This document shows, piece by piece, positions 1 through 8,144 of a stretch of DNA of 64,000 bases (within the stretch, counting starts at the first letter, position 1; every line of letters starts with the position of its first letter). The notes below the pieces were generated by a model. That model made no database searches. It was not told where the DNA came from and saw only the letters and a program-made list of their open reading frames with translations. This stretch comes from Micromonospora parva (GTDB lineage Bacteria > Actinomycetota > Actinomycetes > Mycobacteriales > Micromonosporaceae), in the NCBI RefSeq assembly GCF_000718515.1, contig NZ_JNZS01000017.1, forward strand, positions 56,543 to 120,542, read 5' to 3'. A program made the position numbers and the translations under genes.

Positions 1-242
1 GGCTCGGGGACCTCCACCTGCGGTTCGAGCACCGGAGGCGGCTCGACCAGGACGCCGGTGGACAGATCGGACTCCGGTGCCTCGACCGGCGGGCCGGCGA
101 GATCCTCCTCAGCCCTGGTGTCGACCTCGGTGCGCGGCAGCGGGGGCTCGGGCCGCCGCCGCAATCGCGGCACGACCAGCCCGACTGTGCCGGCGATCAG
201 CACACCGAGCAGGACCAGAGCGAGGACGAGATATTCGGCCAT
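1..242 (-). CDS. ftsY: FtsY (signal recognition particle receptor), N-terminal part only
   Basis: The first 80 codons of a minus-strand gene that runs off the left edge. The protein opens with MAEYLVLALVLLGVLIAG, one membrane segment, followed by an Arg patch and a Pro/Glu-rich acidic linker. That is the usual actinobacterial FtsY N-terminus before the NG GTPase domain. FtsY docks SRP-ribosome complexes at the membrane. The GTPase domain is outside the window, so the call rests on the N-terminus plus the known smc-ftsY gene order; smc lies upstream on the same strand but about 8 kb away. Another membrane-anchored protein with an acidic linker remains possible. Confidence 0.72.
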   Translation of the reverse strand, partial: MAEYLVLALVLLGVLIAGTVGLVVPRLRRRPEPPLPRTEVDTRAEEDLAGPPVEAPESDLSTGVLVEPPPVLEPQVEVPE

Positions 243-274
243 GCCGGAATCCTGTCAGATGCCGGCGGCGGCGT

Positions 275-395
275 CCCAGCCACCGCACCCGCAAGCGGTG
301 CCCGGACCCCCAGCCACCGCGCCCTGAGCGGTGCCCGGGCCCCCAGCCACCGCACCCCGAGCGGTGCCCGGCGTCTCAGCCACCGCACCCGGCCG
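275..395. repeat. Tandem repeat, about 3.6 copies of a 33-34 bp unit
   Basis: Units begin at 275, 309, 342 and 375, each opening with (c)ccagccaccgc and containing gcggtgcccgg. Unit length is 34, 33 and 33 bp, and the last copy is truncated. It lies in the gap upstream of ftsY and of the PhoD-like gene, both reading away from it. It has no spacer/repeat structure of a CRISPR, and no ORF over it looks real. Confidence 0.8.
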
Positions 396-425
396 GGGCC
401 GCTGACCGGCGGTAGGCTCGGCCGC

Positions 426-2153
426 ATGCCCGCCGCACACCTCCTCATCGGCCCACTGCTGCGGCGCGTGGTGGACACCCGGGCGACGATCTGGGTCGAG
501 ACGGCGGCGCCCGCCGTGGTCACGGTCCGCACCGCAGGCGGCGCCACCGGCACCGCGCCCACCTTCTCGGCGTACGACCACCACTACGCCATCGTGGTGG
601 TGGAGGGGCTCACTCCGGACAGCGAGACCACCTACGAGGTCCTGGTCGACGACGAAATGGTCTGGCCGGTGCCGAGCAGCGGGTTCCCGCCGAGCGTGAT
701 CCGCACCCGGGCCGCCGACGACCGGGACCAGCCGGTCAACATGATCTTCGGCTCGTGCCGGGAGACCACCCAGCACGCCACCACCCGCAAGCTGCCGCCG
801 GACGCGCTGGACGCGTACGCCCGGCGGTTGATGGCCGACCCGGAGTCGAACCCGCTGCCCGACCTGCTGGTGCTGCTCGGTGACCAGGTCTACGCCGACG
901 TCACCTCGCCGACCGTGCGTCGGCTGCTGCGTCGACGGCGGCGGCGGCCGAAGGGCGCTCCGGCCGACCAGGTGGTGAGCTTCGACGAGTACACCAAGCT
1001 CTACCTGGAGTCCTGGCGTGATCCGGAGATCCGCTGGCTGCTCTCCACCGTGCCGAGCGTGATGATCTTTGACGATCACGAGATCATCGACGACTGGAAC
1101 ACCTCGGCGGCGTGGCGTGCCGAGGTGCGCGAGCAGCCGTGGTGGCAGGAGCGGATCGGCAGCGGGCTCGCCTCGTACTGGGTCTACCAGCACCTTGGCA
1201 ACCTCTCCCCCGACGAGATCGTCGCCGATCCGGTCTTCGCGAAGGTCGTCGCCGCCGAGGACGCCACCAGCGTGCTGCGCGAGTTCGGCCACCGGGTCGA
1301 CCAGGAGTCCGACCTGGCGCACGACACCGAGCGTTGGCGCGCGGTGCAGTACCAGTGGAGCTACGCGCTGGATCTGGGCCGGACCCGGCTGGTGATGCTG
1401 GACAACAGGTGCAGCCGGGTGCTCGAGTCCAACAACCGGGCGATGCTGCCGCCCGGCGAGTGGGCCTGGTTCCTCGACCAGGCGCACGGGGTCTACGACC
1501 ACCTGGTGGTGGGTGCCTCGCTGCCCTGGCTGCTGCCGCAGGGCATTCACCACATCGAGGCGTGGAACGAGAAACTGGCGGACTCGCGCCGACCGTGGGT
1601 GGCGCGCGGGGCGGAGAAGCTGCGCCGCGCTCTGGACCTGGAGCACTGGGCGGCGTTCCGGCGTTCCTTCGAGGCGCTGGCGGAGACGTTCGCGCGCATC
1701 GGCACCGGCACGCCTCGACAGTCCGGGGCGCGGGTCGGGGCCGGTCCGGCGTACGCCCCACCGGCGTCGATCAGCGTGCTCTCCGGTGACGTGCACCACT
1801 CGTACGTGGCGCGGGCCCGGTTCGCCGATCCGGCGGTGGTGACTCCGGTGCACCAGCTCACCTGTTCGCCGATCCACAACCAGGTGCCGGCGGGCATCCG
1901 TCCGCTGATGCGGCTGGGCTGGTCACCCGGTCCGGCCGGGGCGACCCGGGCGTTGGCGCGTTCGGCGGGCGTACGCCGGCCGGGGGTGCGCTGGCGCAAG
2001 CTGGCCGGCCCGTACTTCGGTAACGCGGTCGCCACCCTGACCCATCGGGGGCGCGACGCCGACGTGGTGATCGAGGGCACCACGAGTGACGGGCACCTAC
2101 GCCCGGTGATGCGGCGTCGACTCTCCGGGAGCAGCGGCGCGGGCGCGCCGTAG
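426..2153 (+). CDS. PhoD-like metallophosphatase (alkaline phosphatase D family)
   Basis: A 575-residue protein with the PhoD plan: an N-terminal fibronectin-like domain of about 100 residues, then a calcineurin-like metallophosphatase core. Visible metal-site motifs are FGSCR (108-112), LGDQVYAD (about 151), FDDHEIIDDWN (about 215) and GDVHHSY (about 453). The family hydrolyses phosphomonoesters or diesters. Unlike classical secreted PhoD there is no Tat signal peptide, so it probably acts in the cytoplasm. No Shine-Dalgarno precedes the ATG. TAGGCT at 413-418 ends 7 nt upstream, which suggests a leaderless start. The marR gene follows 10 nt after the stop. Confidence 0.88.
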   Translation: MPAAHLLIGPLLRRVVDTRATIWVETAAPAVVTVRTAGGATGTAPTFSAYDHHYAIVVVEGLTPDSETTYEVLVDDEMVWPVPSSGFPPSVIRTRAADDRDQPVNMIFGSCRETTQHATTRKLPPDALDAYARRLMADPESNPLPDLLVLLGDQVYADVTSPTVRRLLRRRRRRPKGAPADQVVSFDEYTKLYLESWRDPEIRWLLSTVPSVMIFDDHEIIDDWNTSAAWRAEVREQPWWQERIGSGLASYWVYQHLGNLSPDEIVADPVFAKVVAAEDATSVLREFGHRVDQESDLAHDTERWRAVQYQWSYALDLGRTRLVMLDNRCSRVLESNNRAMLPPGEWAWFLDQAHGVYDHLVVGASLPWLLPQGIHHIEAWNEKLADSRRPWVARGAEKLRRALDLEHWAAFRRSFEALAETFARIGTGTPRQSGARVGAGPAYAPPASISVLSGDVHHSYVARARFADPAVVTPVHQLTCSPIHNQVPAGIRPLMRLGWSPGPAGATRALARSAGVRRPGVRWRKLAGPYFGNAVATLTHRGRDADVVIEGTTSDGHLRPVMRRRLSGSSGAGAP

Positions 2154-2163
2154 TCTCTACGCC

Positions 2164-2604
2164 GTGGATGAGCACCTGCCGGAGCCGATCCGGGCGGTTG
2201 AGCACGAGTTGACCGCTCTGCTGCGCCGTGGCCGGGCGGTCTCCTGGGAGATCGCCCGGGAGGTGCACCCGAATCTGGAGCCGAACACCTACGGGTTGCT
2301 GCTCTGGTTGCGGCGGAGCGGGTCGATCCGGTTGACCGAGTTGGCGGCGCGGCTGGGCGTGGGCAAGGGGACGCTGAGCCGGCAGATCAACGCGTTGGAG
2401 GTGCTCGGTCTGGTCCACCGCGACCCCGATCCGAGTGACCGGCGGGCCGCGCAGATCAGCCTGACCGAGCAGGGGCAGCGCCGGTTCGACGTGGCCCGCG
2501 CGGCCCGGCTGGGCGAGTTCGTGCGTGCCCTGGACGGCTGGTCGGAGCGCGACATCGAGGATTTCGCCCGGCTGCTCGGCCGGTTCAACGACTCCTGGCA
2601 GTAG
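2164..2604 (+). CDS. MarR-family transcriptional regulator
   Basis: A 146-residue winged-helix protein. The core is about residues 45-110 (LTELAARLGVGKGTLSRQINALE, then the wing DPSDRRAAQISLTEQG), with helices at both ends for dimerisation. The GTG start has no Shine-Dalgarno. TAGTCT at 2151-2156 overlaps the preceding stop codon and ends 7 nt upstream, so it is probably leaderless. It lies directly before an MFS exporter with two identical inverted repeats in its promoter, so it is most likely that pump's repressor, released by a ligand. Ligand unknown. Confidence 0.88.
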   Translation: MDEHLPEPIRAVEHELTALLRRGRAVSWEIAREVHPNLEPNTYGLLLWLRRSGSIRLTELAARLGVGKGTLSRQINALEVLGLVHRDPDPSDRRAAQISLTEQGQRRFDVARAARLGEFVRALDGWSERDIEDFARLLGRFNDSWQ

Positions 2605-2641
2605 CGCCCGGTGACCGGGAATAGGGTGCCGGTCGGACAAG

Positions 2642-2684
2642 TTGTTGCTTCAGGCAACTAAGGCATACGGTTGCTTCAGGCAAC
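2642..2684 (+). promoter_or_regulatory. Promoter with two MarR-type operator boxes
   Basis: The 15-bp inverted repeat GTTGC-TTCAG-GCAAC occurs twice, at 2644-2658 and 2670-2684, with identical sequence and 26 bp between starts. A promoter fits the same stretch: TTGTTG (2642-2647), 18-bp spacer, TACGGT (2666-2671). The first box fills the spacer and the second covers the end of the -10 and the likely start site, a layout suited to repression of the downstream efflux gene. Assignment to the adjacent MarR protein is inferred. Confidence 0.65.
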
Positions 2685-2749
2685 TCTCAGGCGGCCGCGC
2701 GCCCCGCCCTCCGCCGTTCCACCCCGACTCCGCTCGGAGGCAACAAACG

Positions 2750-4369
2750 ATGAGCCAGGCGACAGTGCCTCCCCAGGCAACCGCCGTGACCATGACCCAC
2801 CGGCAGATCCTGGAAGCACTCTCCGGCCTCCTTCTGGGCCTGTTCGTCGCGATCCTCTCATCCACGGTCATCTCGAACGCGCTGCCACGGATCATCACCG
2901 AACTGCACGGCGGCCAGTCCGCGTACACCTGGGTGGTGACCTCGGCCCTGCTCGCGACCACCGCGACGACCCCCATCTGGGGCAAGCTGGCCGATCTGAC
3001 CAGCAAGAAGACCCTCGTTCAACTGGCCCTGGGGATCTACGTGCTGGGCTCGGTGCTGGCCGGCCTCGCCCAGGGCACCGGAGAGCTGATCGCGTGCCGG
3101 GTGCTCCAGGGCATCGGCGCCGGTGGCCTCACCGCGCTGGCCCAGGTGATCATGGCCACGATGATCGCGCCCCGCGAGCGGGGCCGCTACAGCGGCTACC
3201 TCGGCGCGGTGATGGCCGTCGGCACCATCGGCGGACCGCTGATCGGCGGCGTGATCGTGGACACCTCCTGGCTCGGCTGGCGCTGGTGCTTCTACGTCGG
3301 CGTGCCGTTCGCCATCGTCGCGCTGATCGTGCTCCAGAAGACCCTGCACCTGCCGGTCGTCAAGCGGAAGGCCGAGATCGACTGGTGGGGCGCCACCCTG
3401 ATCACCGCAGCCGTGTCGCTGCTGCTGATCTGGGTCTCGCTCGCCGGCGACCAGTTCGCCTGGGCTTCCTGGCAGACCGCCGCCATGGTCGTCGGCGCGC
3501 TGATCCTCGGCGCCCTGGCGATCCGGGTCGAGACCCGGGCCGCCGAGCCCATGATCCCGCCGAGGCTGTTCCGCAACCGCACCATCACCCTCGCCGTCGT
3601 CGCCAGCATCGCGGTCGGTGTGGGCATGTTCGGCGCGTCGATCTTCCTGGGTCAGTACTTCCAGATCAGCCGCGGTCAGAGCCCGACCATGTCCGGTCTG
3701 ATGACCCTGCCGATGATCCTCGGCCTGCTGGTCTCCTCCACTGTCATCGGGCGGGTCATCACCAGGACCGGCCGTTGGAAGCGGTACCTGGTGATCGGCT
3801 CGGCGCTGCTCACCATCGGCTTCGCGCTGATGGGCACCCTCCGCGCCGACACCAACTTCACACTGCTCAGCGTCTACATGCTGGTGATCGGCGTCGGCCT
3901 CGGCATGACCATGCAGAACCTGGTCCTCGCCGTGCAGAACACCGTCGGCCCGCACGAACTCGGCGCGGCCAGCTCGGTGGTGGCGTTCTTCCGCAGCCTC
4001 GGCGGCGCGATCGGTGTGTCCGCCCTCGGCGCGGTGCTCGCCCACAAGGTCAAGGACTACACCGCCGACGGGCTGGCCCAGCTCGGCATCCCGGCATCCA
4101 GCTCGGGCGGCGGCGGCACCCTGCCCGACGTGCACACCCTGCCCGGCCCGCTGCGGGCGGTGGTGGAGAGCGCGTACGGCCACGGCGCCGGCGACATCTT
4201 CCTGACCGCCGCCCCGTTCGCGCTGATCGCGCTGATCGCGGTGGCCTTCATCAAGGAGGTGCCGCTGCGCCAGCACAACGGCAACCCGGTTTCCGGCGAG
4301 GTCGAGCGGGAATCGACACTCGCCGCCGGCGCTGGCGCACCCGTGATCCGTACCGGCGAGCAGAGGTGA
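2750..4369 (+). CDS. MFS multidrug efflux transporter, DHA2 (EmrB/QacA) type
   Basis: A 539-residue membrane protein with about 14 hydrophobic segments. The loop GKLADLTSKKT after segment 2 matches motif A of the major facilitator superfamily, and GAVMAVGTIGGPLIGG matches the antiporter motif C. The DHA2 family exports drugs by proton antiport. The ATG at 2750 is chosen because GGAGG (2736-2740) lies 9 nt upstream; an in-frame extension back to 2642 would translate the operator region. Regulation is probably by the upstream MarR protein through the paired boxes at 2644-2684. A universal stress gene follows 9 nt after the stop and is probably cotranscribed. Confidence 0.9.
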   Translation: MSQATVPPQATAVTMTHRQILEALSGLLLGLFVAILSSTVISNALPRIITELHGGQSAYTWVVTSALLATTATTPIWGKLADLTSKKTLVQLALGIYVLGSVLAGLAQGTGELIACRVLQGIGAGGLTALAQVIMATMIAPRERGRYSGYLGAVMAVGTIGGPLIGGVIVDTSWLGWRWCFYVGVPFAIVALIVLQKTLHLPVVKRKAEIDWWGATLITAAVSLLLIWVSLAGDQFAWASWQTAAMVVGALILGALAIRVETRAAEPMIPPRLFRNRTITLAVVASIAVGVGMFGASIFLGQYFQISRGQSPTMSGLMTLPMILGLLVSSTVIGRVITRTGRWKRYLVIGSALLTIGFALMGTLRADTNFTLLSVYMLVIGVGLGMTMQNLVLAVQNTVGPHELGAASSVVAFFRSLGGAIGVSALGAVLAHKVKDYTADGLAQLGIPASSSGGGGTLPDVHTLPGPLRAVVESAYGHGAGDIFLTAAPFALIALIAVAFIKEVPLRQHNGNPVSGEVERESTLAAGAGAPVIRTGEQR

Positions 4370-4378
4370 GGTAGAACC

Positions 4379-4873
4379 ATGGGCGTGGGAGCACCGGACC
4401 GCGAGGAGTACGGTCCCCGGGCCCGGCCGCTGCCTTTCGAGCGCGGCACGGACGGGCCACGGGTGATCATGGTGGGCGTCGACGGCACCCGCACCTCCGA
4501 GCGGGCCGGCTTCTACGCCGCGGGGCTCGCCCGTCGACAGGGCGCCGCGCTGGTGGTGGTCTTCGTCAGCTCGCCGAGCGGGTTGACCGCGCTGGTGCCC
4601 GGGATGGATGCCGGCGCGGTCCAGCGCACCCACGACGAGCTGGCTGACGAGCTGCGTCGGGAGTGCCGGCGCGGGGCCGAGCAGTGGAGCATTCCGGTGA
4701 CCCTGGTGGTGCGGCGCGGCGACGCGTACGGCGAGCTGCGCGCCGCGGCCGACGAGTTCCAGGCCGACATGGTGGTGGTCGGGGCCTCCGAGCAGGCCGG
4801 GCACCGGCTGGTCGGCTCGGTCGCCACCCGGCTGGTCCGGGCCGGCCGCTGGCCCGTCGTCGTGGTGCCCTGA
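4379..4873 (+). CDS. Universal stress protein (UspA family)
   Basis: A 164-residue protein with one Usp domain, starting VIMVGVDGTRTSERA (about residue 29) and closing MVVVGASEQAGHRLVGSVATRL, near the family's nucleotide-binding loop, then VVVVP. A charged extension of about 25 residues precedes the domain. Such proteins bind ATP or AMP and modulate stress and dormancy responses. It starts 9 nt after the efflux gene, so it is probably in that operon and induced with it. Which nucleotide it binds cannot be read from the sequence. Confidence 0.85.
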   Translation: MGVGAPDREEYGPRARPLPFERGTDGPRVIMVGVDGTRTSERAGFYAAGLARRQGAALVVVFVSSPSGLTALVPGMDAGAVQRTHDELADELRRECRRGAEQWSIPVTLVVRRGDAYGELRAAADEFQADMVVVGASEQAGHRLVGSVATRLVRAGRWPVVVVP

Positions 4874-4916
4874 TAACGGGTCGCGGCTGTCGGAGGGGCC
4901 GGGCAGGATGCGCGGC

Positions 4917-5438
4917 ATGACCTGGATCGCACCGGAGATCACCCGGACCCCCGAACCGTACGTCGGCGACGAGCGCACCATGCTCGACGGCTGGCTCGAC
5001 TACCACCGGCAGACCCTGCTGCTCAAGTGCGCCGGCCTCACCGAGGAGCAGTTGCGCACACCGAGCGTGGAGCCGTCCGGGCTGACACTGCTCGGCCTGG
5101 TCCGGCACCTGGCCGAGGTCGAGGCCTGGTGGTTCCGGGAGAACTTCGCCGGCGCGCAGGTCGACTACCCGTACTTCACCCCGGAGACACCGGACGCCGA
5201 CCACGACGTCAGCGCCGCCAACGCCGAGGCCGACTTCGCCATCTTCCACCGCGAGGTGGCGCTGGCCCGCGAGGCCGCCGCCGGCCACTCGCTCGACGAG
5301 ACGTTCACCGAGGTCGGCCCGAAGAAGCGCACGTTCAACCTGCGCTGGGTGTACGTGCACATGATCGAGGAGTACGCCCGGCACAACGGGCACGCCGATC
5401 TGATCCGCGAACGCATCGACGGCGTCACCGGCGAGTGA
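4917..5438 (+). CDS. DinB-superfamily protein, DUF664 type
   Basis: A 173-residue predicted four-helix-bundle protein. Histidines in LVRHLAEVEAWW and in the C-terminal HMIEEYARHNGHADLIRE match the DUF664 pattern, thought to bind a metal and related to mycothiol- or bacillithiol-dependent transferases. Its substrate is unknown. ATG codons occur at 4908 and 4917. I prefer 4917 because CAGGAT (4904-4909) ends 7 nt before it, the leaderless spacing seen elsewhere in the window; a start at 4908 would use GGAGG at 4892. It converges with the next gene, which ends 12 nt away. Confidence 0.82.
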   Translation: MTWIAPEITRTPEPYVGDERTMLDGWLDYHRQTLLLKCAGLTEEQLRTPSVEPSGLTLLGLVRHLAEVEAWWFRENFAGAQVDYPYFTPETPDADHDVSAANAEADFAIFHREVALAREAAAGHSLDETFTEVGPKKRTFNLRWVYVHMIEEYARHNGHADLIRERIDGVTGE

Positions 5439-5449
5439 CCGGGTAGCCG

Positions 5450-6424
5450 TCAGTCCGGCCGCCCGGCCCGCAGCATGTGCTCGCCCAGCGGGGTCAGCGT
5501 GTGCACCACTGACGAACCGGCCCGGTGGGTGGCGATCAGTCCGGCCCGGCGCAGGGTGCTGGTGTGCTCGCTGGCGGAGGCGATCGAGATGCCCACCGCT
5601 CGGGCCACCTGTGAGGTGCTGAGGCCGTCGGCGACCACTTGCAGCACGGCGGCCCGGCTCCGGCCGAGCAGGTGGGCGAGGGGCTGGCCGGTGGCCAGTT
5701 CCCGCCGGGCCGGCCGGATCGGGTAGGTCAGCACCAGTGGGCCGGCCGGGTCGTCGAGCACAGCGGGCTGCGGCACGAAGTACGAGGGCACCAGGGTGAC
5801 GCCCCGGCCGCCCGGCGACAGACCGACGTCCCCGCCGAAGGCGCACCGGTACGACAGCTCGTACGTGTCCCCCGTCGGCGTGAAGTGCAGGTAAGGGCTG
5901 AGGCCACGGAGCACGCGGTCGAGCCCTGCGTCCACGATGGCTCGACCGCGTACCGTCCGGTCGGCGTGCACCGCCGCGACGATCGTCTCCCAGTACGCGC
6001 CCACCGCGACGGCGTGGAAAGCCTCCATCGCATCGAGTAGGCGGCGTACCGCGGCTGGTTTCCCGTCGGCGAGCGGACCGACCCGGGGTGGCAGCTCGCC
6101 GGCCTCGATCCGCGGTCGTAGCTCCGCGGTGAGGGTCGCCGCCGGGGTCGCCGCGACCTCCGCCAACGCGGGGCCCAGCTCCCCGCCGAAGCGGGGCGGG
6201 GTGAGGAAGTCCGGGAACCACCTCTCGCGACGGCACAGCTCCAGGTAGGGCCACATGACCGGGCGCAGTGCGGCACGGGTACGGGCCCGCCACGCGACCA
6301 GGTGTTCCGGCACGGTGGTCTGGAACACCCGTTGCCCGGCAGCCCCCAGCTCCAACAACACCGACGGCTCGGCACGCAACACGGTACGGCTGAGGTCCGC
6401 CGCGCTCAGGTGCAGAGTCACCAC
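5450..6424 (-). CDS. Winged-helix (ArsR-like) transcriptional regulator with large N-terminal domain
   Basis: About 324 residues. The N-terminal three quarters are an uncharacterised domain common in actinomycete regulators. The last 75 residues form a winged helix (LSTSQVARAVGISIASASEHTSTLRRAGLI, then HRAGSSVVHTLTPLG). Start codons GTG-GTG occur at 6424 and 6421; upstream in-frame sequence back to 6658 is low-complexity and overlaps the divergent gene. That divergent gene begins at 6501, so the regulator may control it across a 76-bp gap. Effector unknown. Confidence 0.78.
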   Translation of the reverse strand: MVTLHLSAADLSRTVLRAEPSVLLELGAAGQRVFQTTVPEHLVAWRARTRAALRPVMWPYLELCRRERWFPDFLTPPRFGGELGPALAEVAATPAATLTAELRPRIEAGELPPRVGPLADGKPAAVRRLLDAMEAFHAVAVGAYWETIVAAVHADRTVRGRAIVDAGLDRVLRGLSPYLHFTPTGDTYELSYRCAFGGDVGLSPGGRGVTLVPSYFVPQPAVLDDPAGPLVLTYPIRPARRELATGQPLAHLLGRSRAAVLQVVADGLSTSQVARAVGISIASASEHTSTLRRAGLIATHRAGSSVVHTLTPLGEHMLRAGRPD

Positions 6425-6500
6425 GGCATCGACGCTGCCACCTTTCGGGCGGGTGCGAAAGGGGCTGGAGACGACCCGGCGGTGCGGTGACCCTCGGGCC

Positions 6501-7451
6501 ATGAAAAAGCTGCTCGCATCGGCCACCGCCGGCCTGGCCGTGCTGACCGTCGCCGTACCCGCCCCGGCGCTCGCCGAACGCCCGCGCCCCGACACGTACG
6601 TGGTCTCCCGGGCGTCCGGGGTGCTGCCCGAGGGGATCGCGGTGACCCGGGACGGCACCCTCTACGTCACCAGTCTCGGCACCGGTGCCGTCTACCGTGG
6701 TCACGTCCGCGACCGGGAGCTGCGACAGTTCCTGCCGCCGGGGGCGGACGGGCGTACCCGGGCGGCCGGGTTGCACGTCGACCGGCGGGGTCGGATCTTC
6801 GTCGCCGGCTGGGACACCGGCGCGCTCTTCGTGTACGCCCCGGACGGTGAGCTGCTGGCCCGCCGGACGGGGCCGGGCGCCGCCCTCAACGACCTGGCGC
6901 TGACCGCCGACGCGGTCTACGTCACCGACTCGGCCACCGGCACGCTGTGGCGGGCGGCGCTGGACGGCCCGACGGTCGGGAACCTCGTACGGTGGCTCGC
7001 CCCCGCTGACTTCCCGGTCGCGCCGGGATTCCTCAACGGCATCGTCGTCACCGACGGCGGGCGGATCGCGCTCGTCGGCGACCAGGGCAACGGTCAGCCC
7101 GGCACCGAGCGGCTGTGGCGGGTCGACCTGGTCGGGCGGACGGCCAGGGCCGTCGAGGTGATCGACGGCCAGCTGGGCGCCGACGGGCTGCTGGTGGAGG
7201 GCGACCGGCTCTACGGGGTGGTGAACTTTCCCGACGGCGCCGGCGGCTGGGATTTCGCGGTGAACCTGGCGATCGTGGACGCCGACCGGAGAACCGCTCG
7301 GGTGGTACGGCAGTCCCGTCCGGCCGGCCTGGCGCAGTCGCCGACCACGATCGTCCGCGACGCCGGCCGGCTGCTCTGGGTGAACAGCCAGCTCAACGCG
7401 TCCGCCCCGGCGCCGCCCTTCACCGTCACCCAGGTCCCCGGGCTGCGCTGA
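6501..7451 (+). CDS. Secreted SMP-30/NHL-like beta-propeller protein
   Basis: A 316-residue protein with a clear signal peptide (MKKLLASATAGLAVLTVAVPAPALA). The rest is a six-bladed propeller of the SMP-30/gluconolactonase or NHL type, with repeated units such as GTLYVTSLGTGAVYRG, GRIFVAGWDTGALFVY and DAVYVTDSATGTLWRA. It is probably released or wall-associated. Acid residues of a lactonase metal site cannot be assigned with confidence, so the catalytic role is open. It is divergent from a winged-helix regulator and is followed by a terminator hairpin. Confidence 0.82.
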   Translation: MKKLLASATAGLAVLTVAVPAPALAERPRPDTYVVSRASGVLPEGIAVTRDGTLYVTSLGTGAVYRGHVRDRELRQFLPPGADGRTRAAGLHVDRRGRIFVAGWDTGALFVYAPDGELLARRTGPGAALNDLALTADAVYVTDSATGTLWRAALDGPTVGNLVRWLAPADFPVAPGFLNGIVVTDGGRIALVGDQGNGQPGTERLWRVDLVGRTARAVEVIDGQLGADGLLVEGDRLYGVVNFPDGAGGWDFAVNLAIVDADRRTARVVRQSRPAGLAQSPTTIVRDAGRLLWVNSQLNASAPAPPFTVTQVPGLR

Positions 7452-7487
7452 CCCGGCCCGACGCCCCGAGCGTTGGCGGGCCGGGTC
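7450..7487. terminator. Terminator-like hairpin between convergent genes
   Basis: GACCCGGCCC (7450-7459) pairs perfectly with GGGCCGGGTC (7478-7487). It starts at the stop codon of the propeller gene and precedes the end of the HAD gene, so it can serve both strands. There is no T-run, as is usual in actinobacteria. Confidence 0.65.
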
Positions 7488-7523
7488 ACCGCGATGCCGA
7501 CGAACGCGCCGCTGTCGCCTCGC

Positions 7524-8144
7524 TCAGTACGCCAGGGCGGCGCGCAGGTAACGGAGGTCGGCGTGGCCGCCCCAGCGGTGCGCCGACAGCCCGGCGGACC
7601 GGGCACCCCGCACGGCCCAGTCCTCGTCGTCGACGAACAGGACCCGGGCCGGCGGGGTGGCCAGGGCCACGCAGGCGGCCTGGAAGTATTCCGGGGCGGG
7701 CTTGTGCACGCCGACCACCGAGGAGTTGACCACCACGTCCAGCTCGCCGACCAGGCCGAGCGCGGCCAGGTCGGCGTCGAGCAGGTCGGTGGCGTTGGTG
7801 CCCAGCCCGACCCGGACGCCCGCCGCGCGGACCTCCCGGACGAACGCCAGCACCTCCTGGTCGACCTCTCCCCGGTAGCTCTGCCACTGCTCCACCGCAG
7901 CGCGGGCCCGTTCCGGGCTGCCCACCGATTCGGTCAGGGCGTCCGCCACACTGCTCATCCACTCGGCGTGATTGACCTGGCCGGTGAGCACCGGCTGGAG
8001 CCGCCCCCACTGCATGGCGATTTCGCCGAGCACCCCCTCGGAGAGGCCGTACTCCCGCTCCACAACGGCGGCCACCGCCGGGTCCCACCGACGCAGTACG
8101 CCGTCGAAGTCCAGCAGGAGCGCCGTCGCGCGTTCCCGAGCCAC
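7524..8144 (-). CDS. HAD-superfamily hydrolase (subfamily IA)
   Basis: A 206-residue protein with all four HAD motifs: LLDFDGV with nucleophile Asp12, GLGTNAT (motif II), HKPAPEYF (motif III lysine) and VLFVDDEDW (motif IV acids). The helical cap after motif I marks subfamily IA, phosphatases of small metabolites. Substrate unknown. Its GTG shares one base with the TAG stop of smc (TAGTG), so it is translationally coupled to smc and probably read from the smc transcript. Confidence 0.88.
   Translation of the reverse strand: MARERATALLLDFDGVLRRWDPAVAAVVEREYGLSEGVLGEIAMQWGRLQPVLTGQVNHAEWMSSVADALTESVGSPERARAAVEQWQSYRGEVDQEVLAFVREVRAAGVRVGLGTNATDLLDADLAALGLVGELDVVVNSSVVGVHKPAPEYFQAACVALATPPARVLFVDDEDWAVRGARSAGLSAHRWGGHADLRYLRAALAY

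Noticed and set aside
275..395. CRISPR array
   Set aside because: The units adjoin with no unique spacers and show no nearby cas gene.
255..1877. Long minus-strand ORF (540 codons) opposite the PhoD-like gene, and similar long antisense ORFs (such as 2858-4981 and 4566-6776)
   Set aside because: They have a residue composition typical of GC-rich antisense frames, no family motif and no ribosome site, while the opposite strand encodes recognised proteins.
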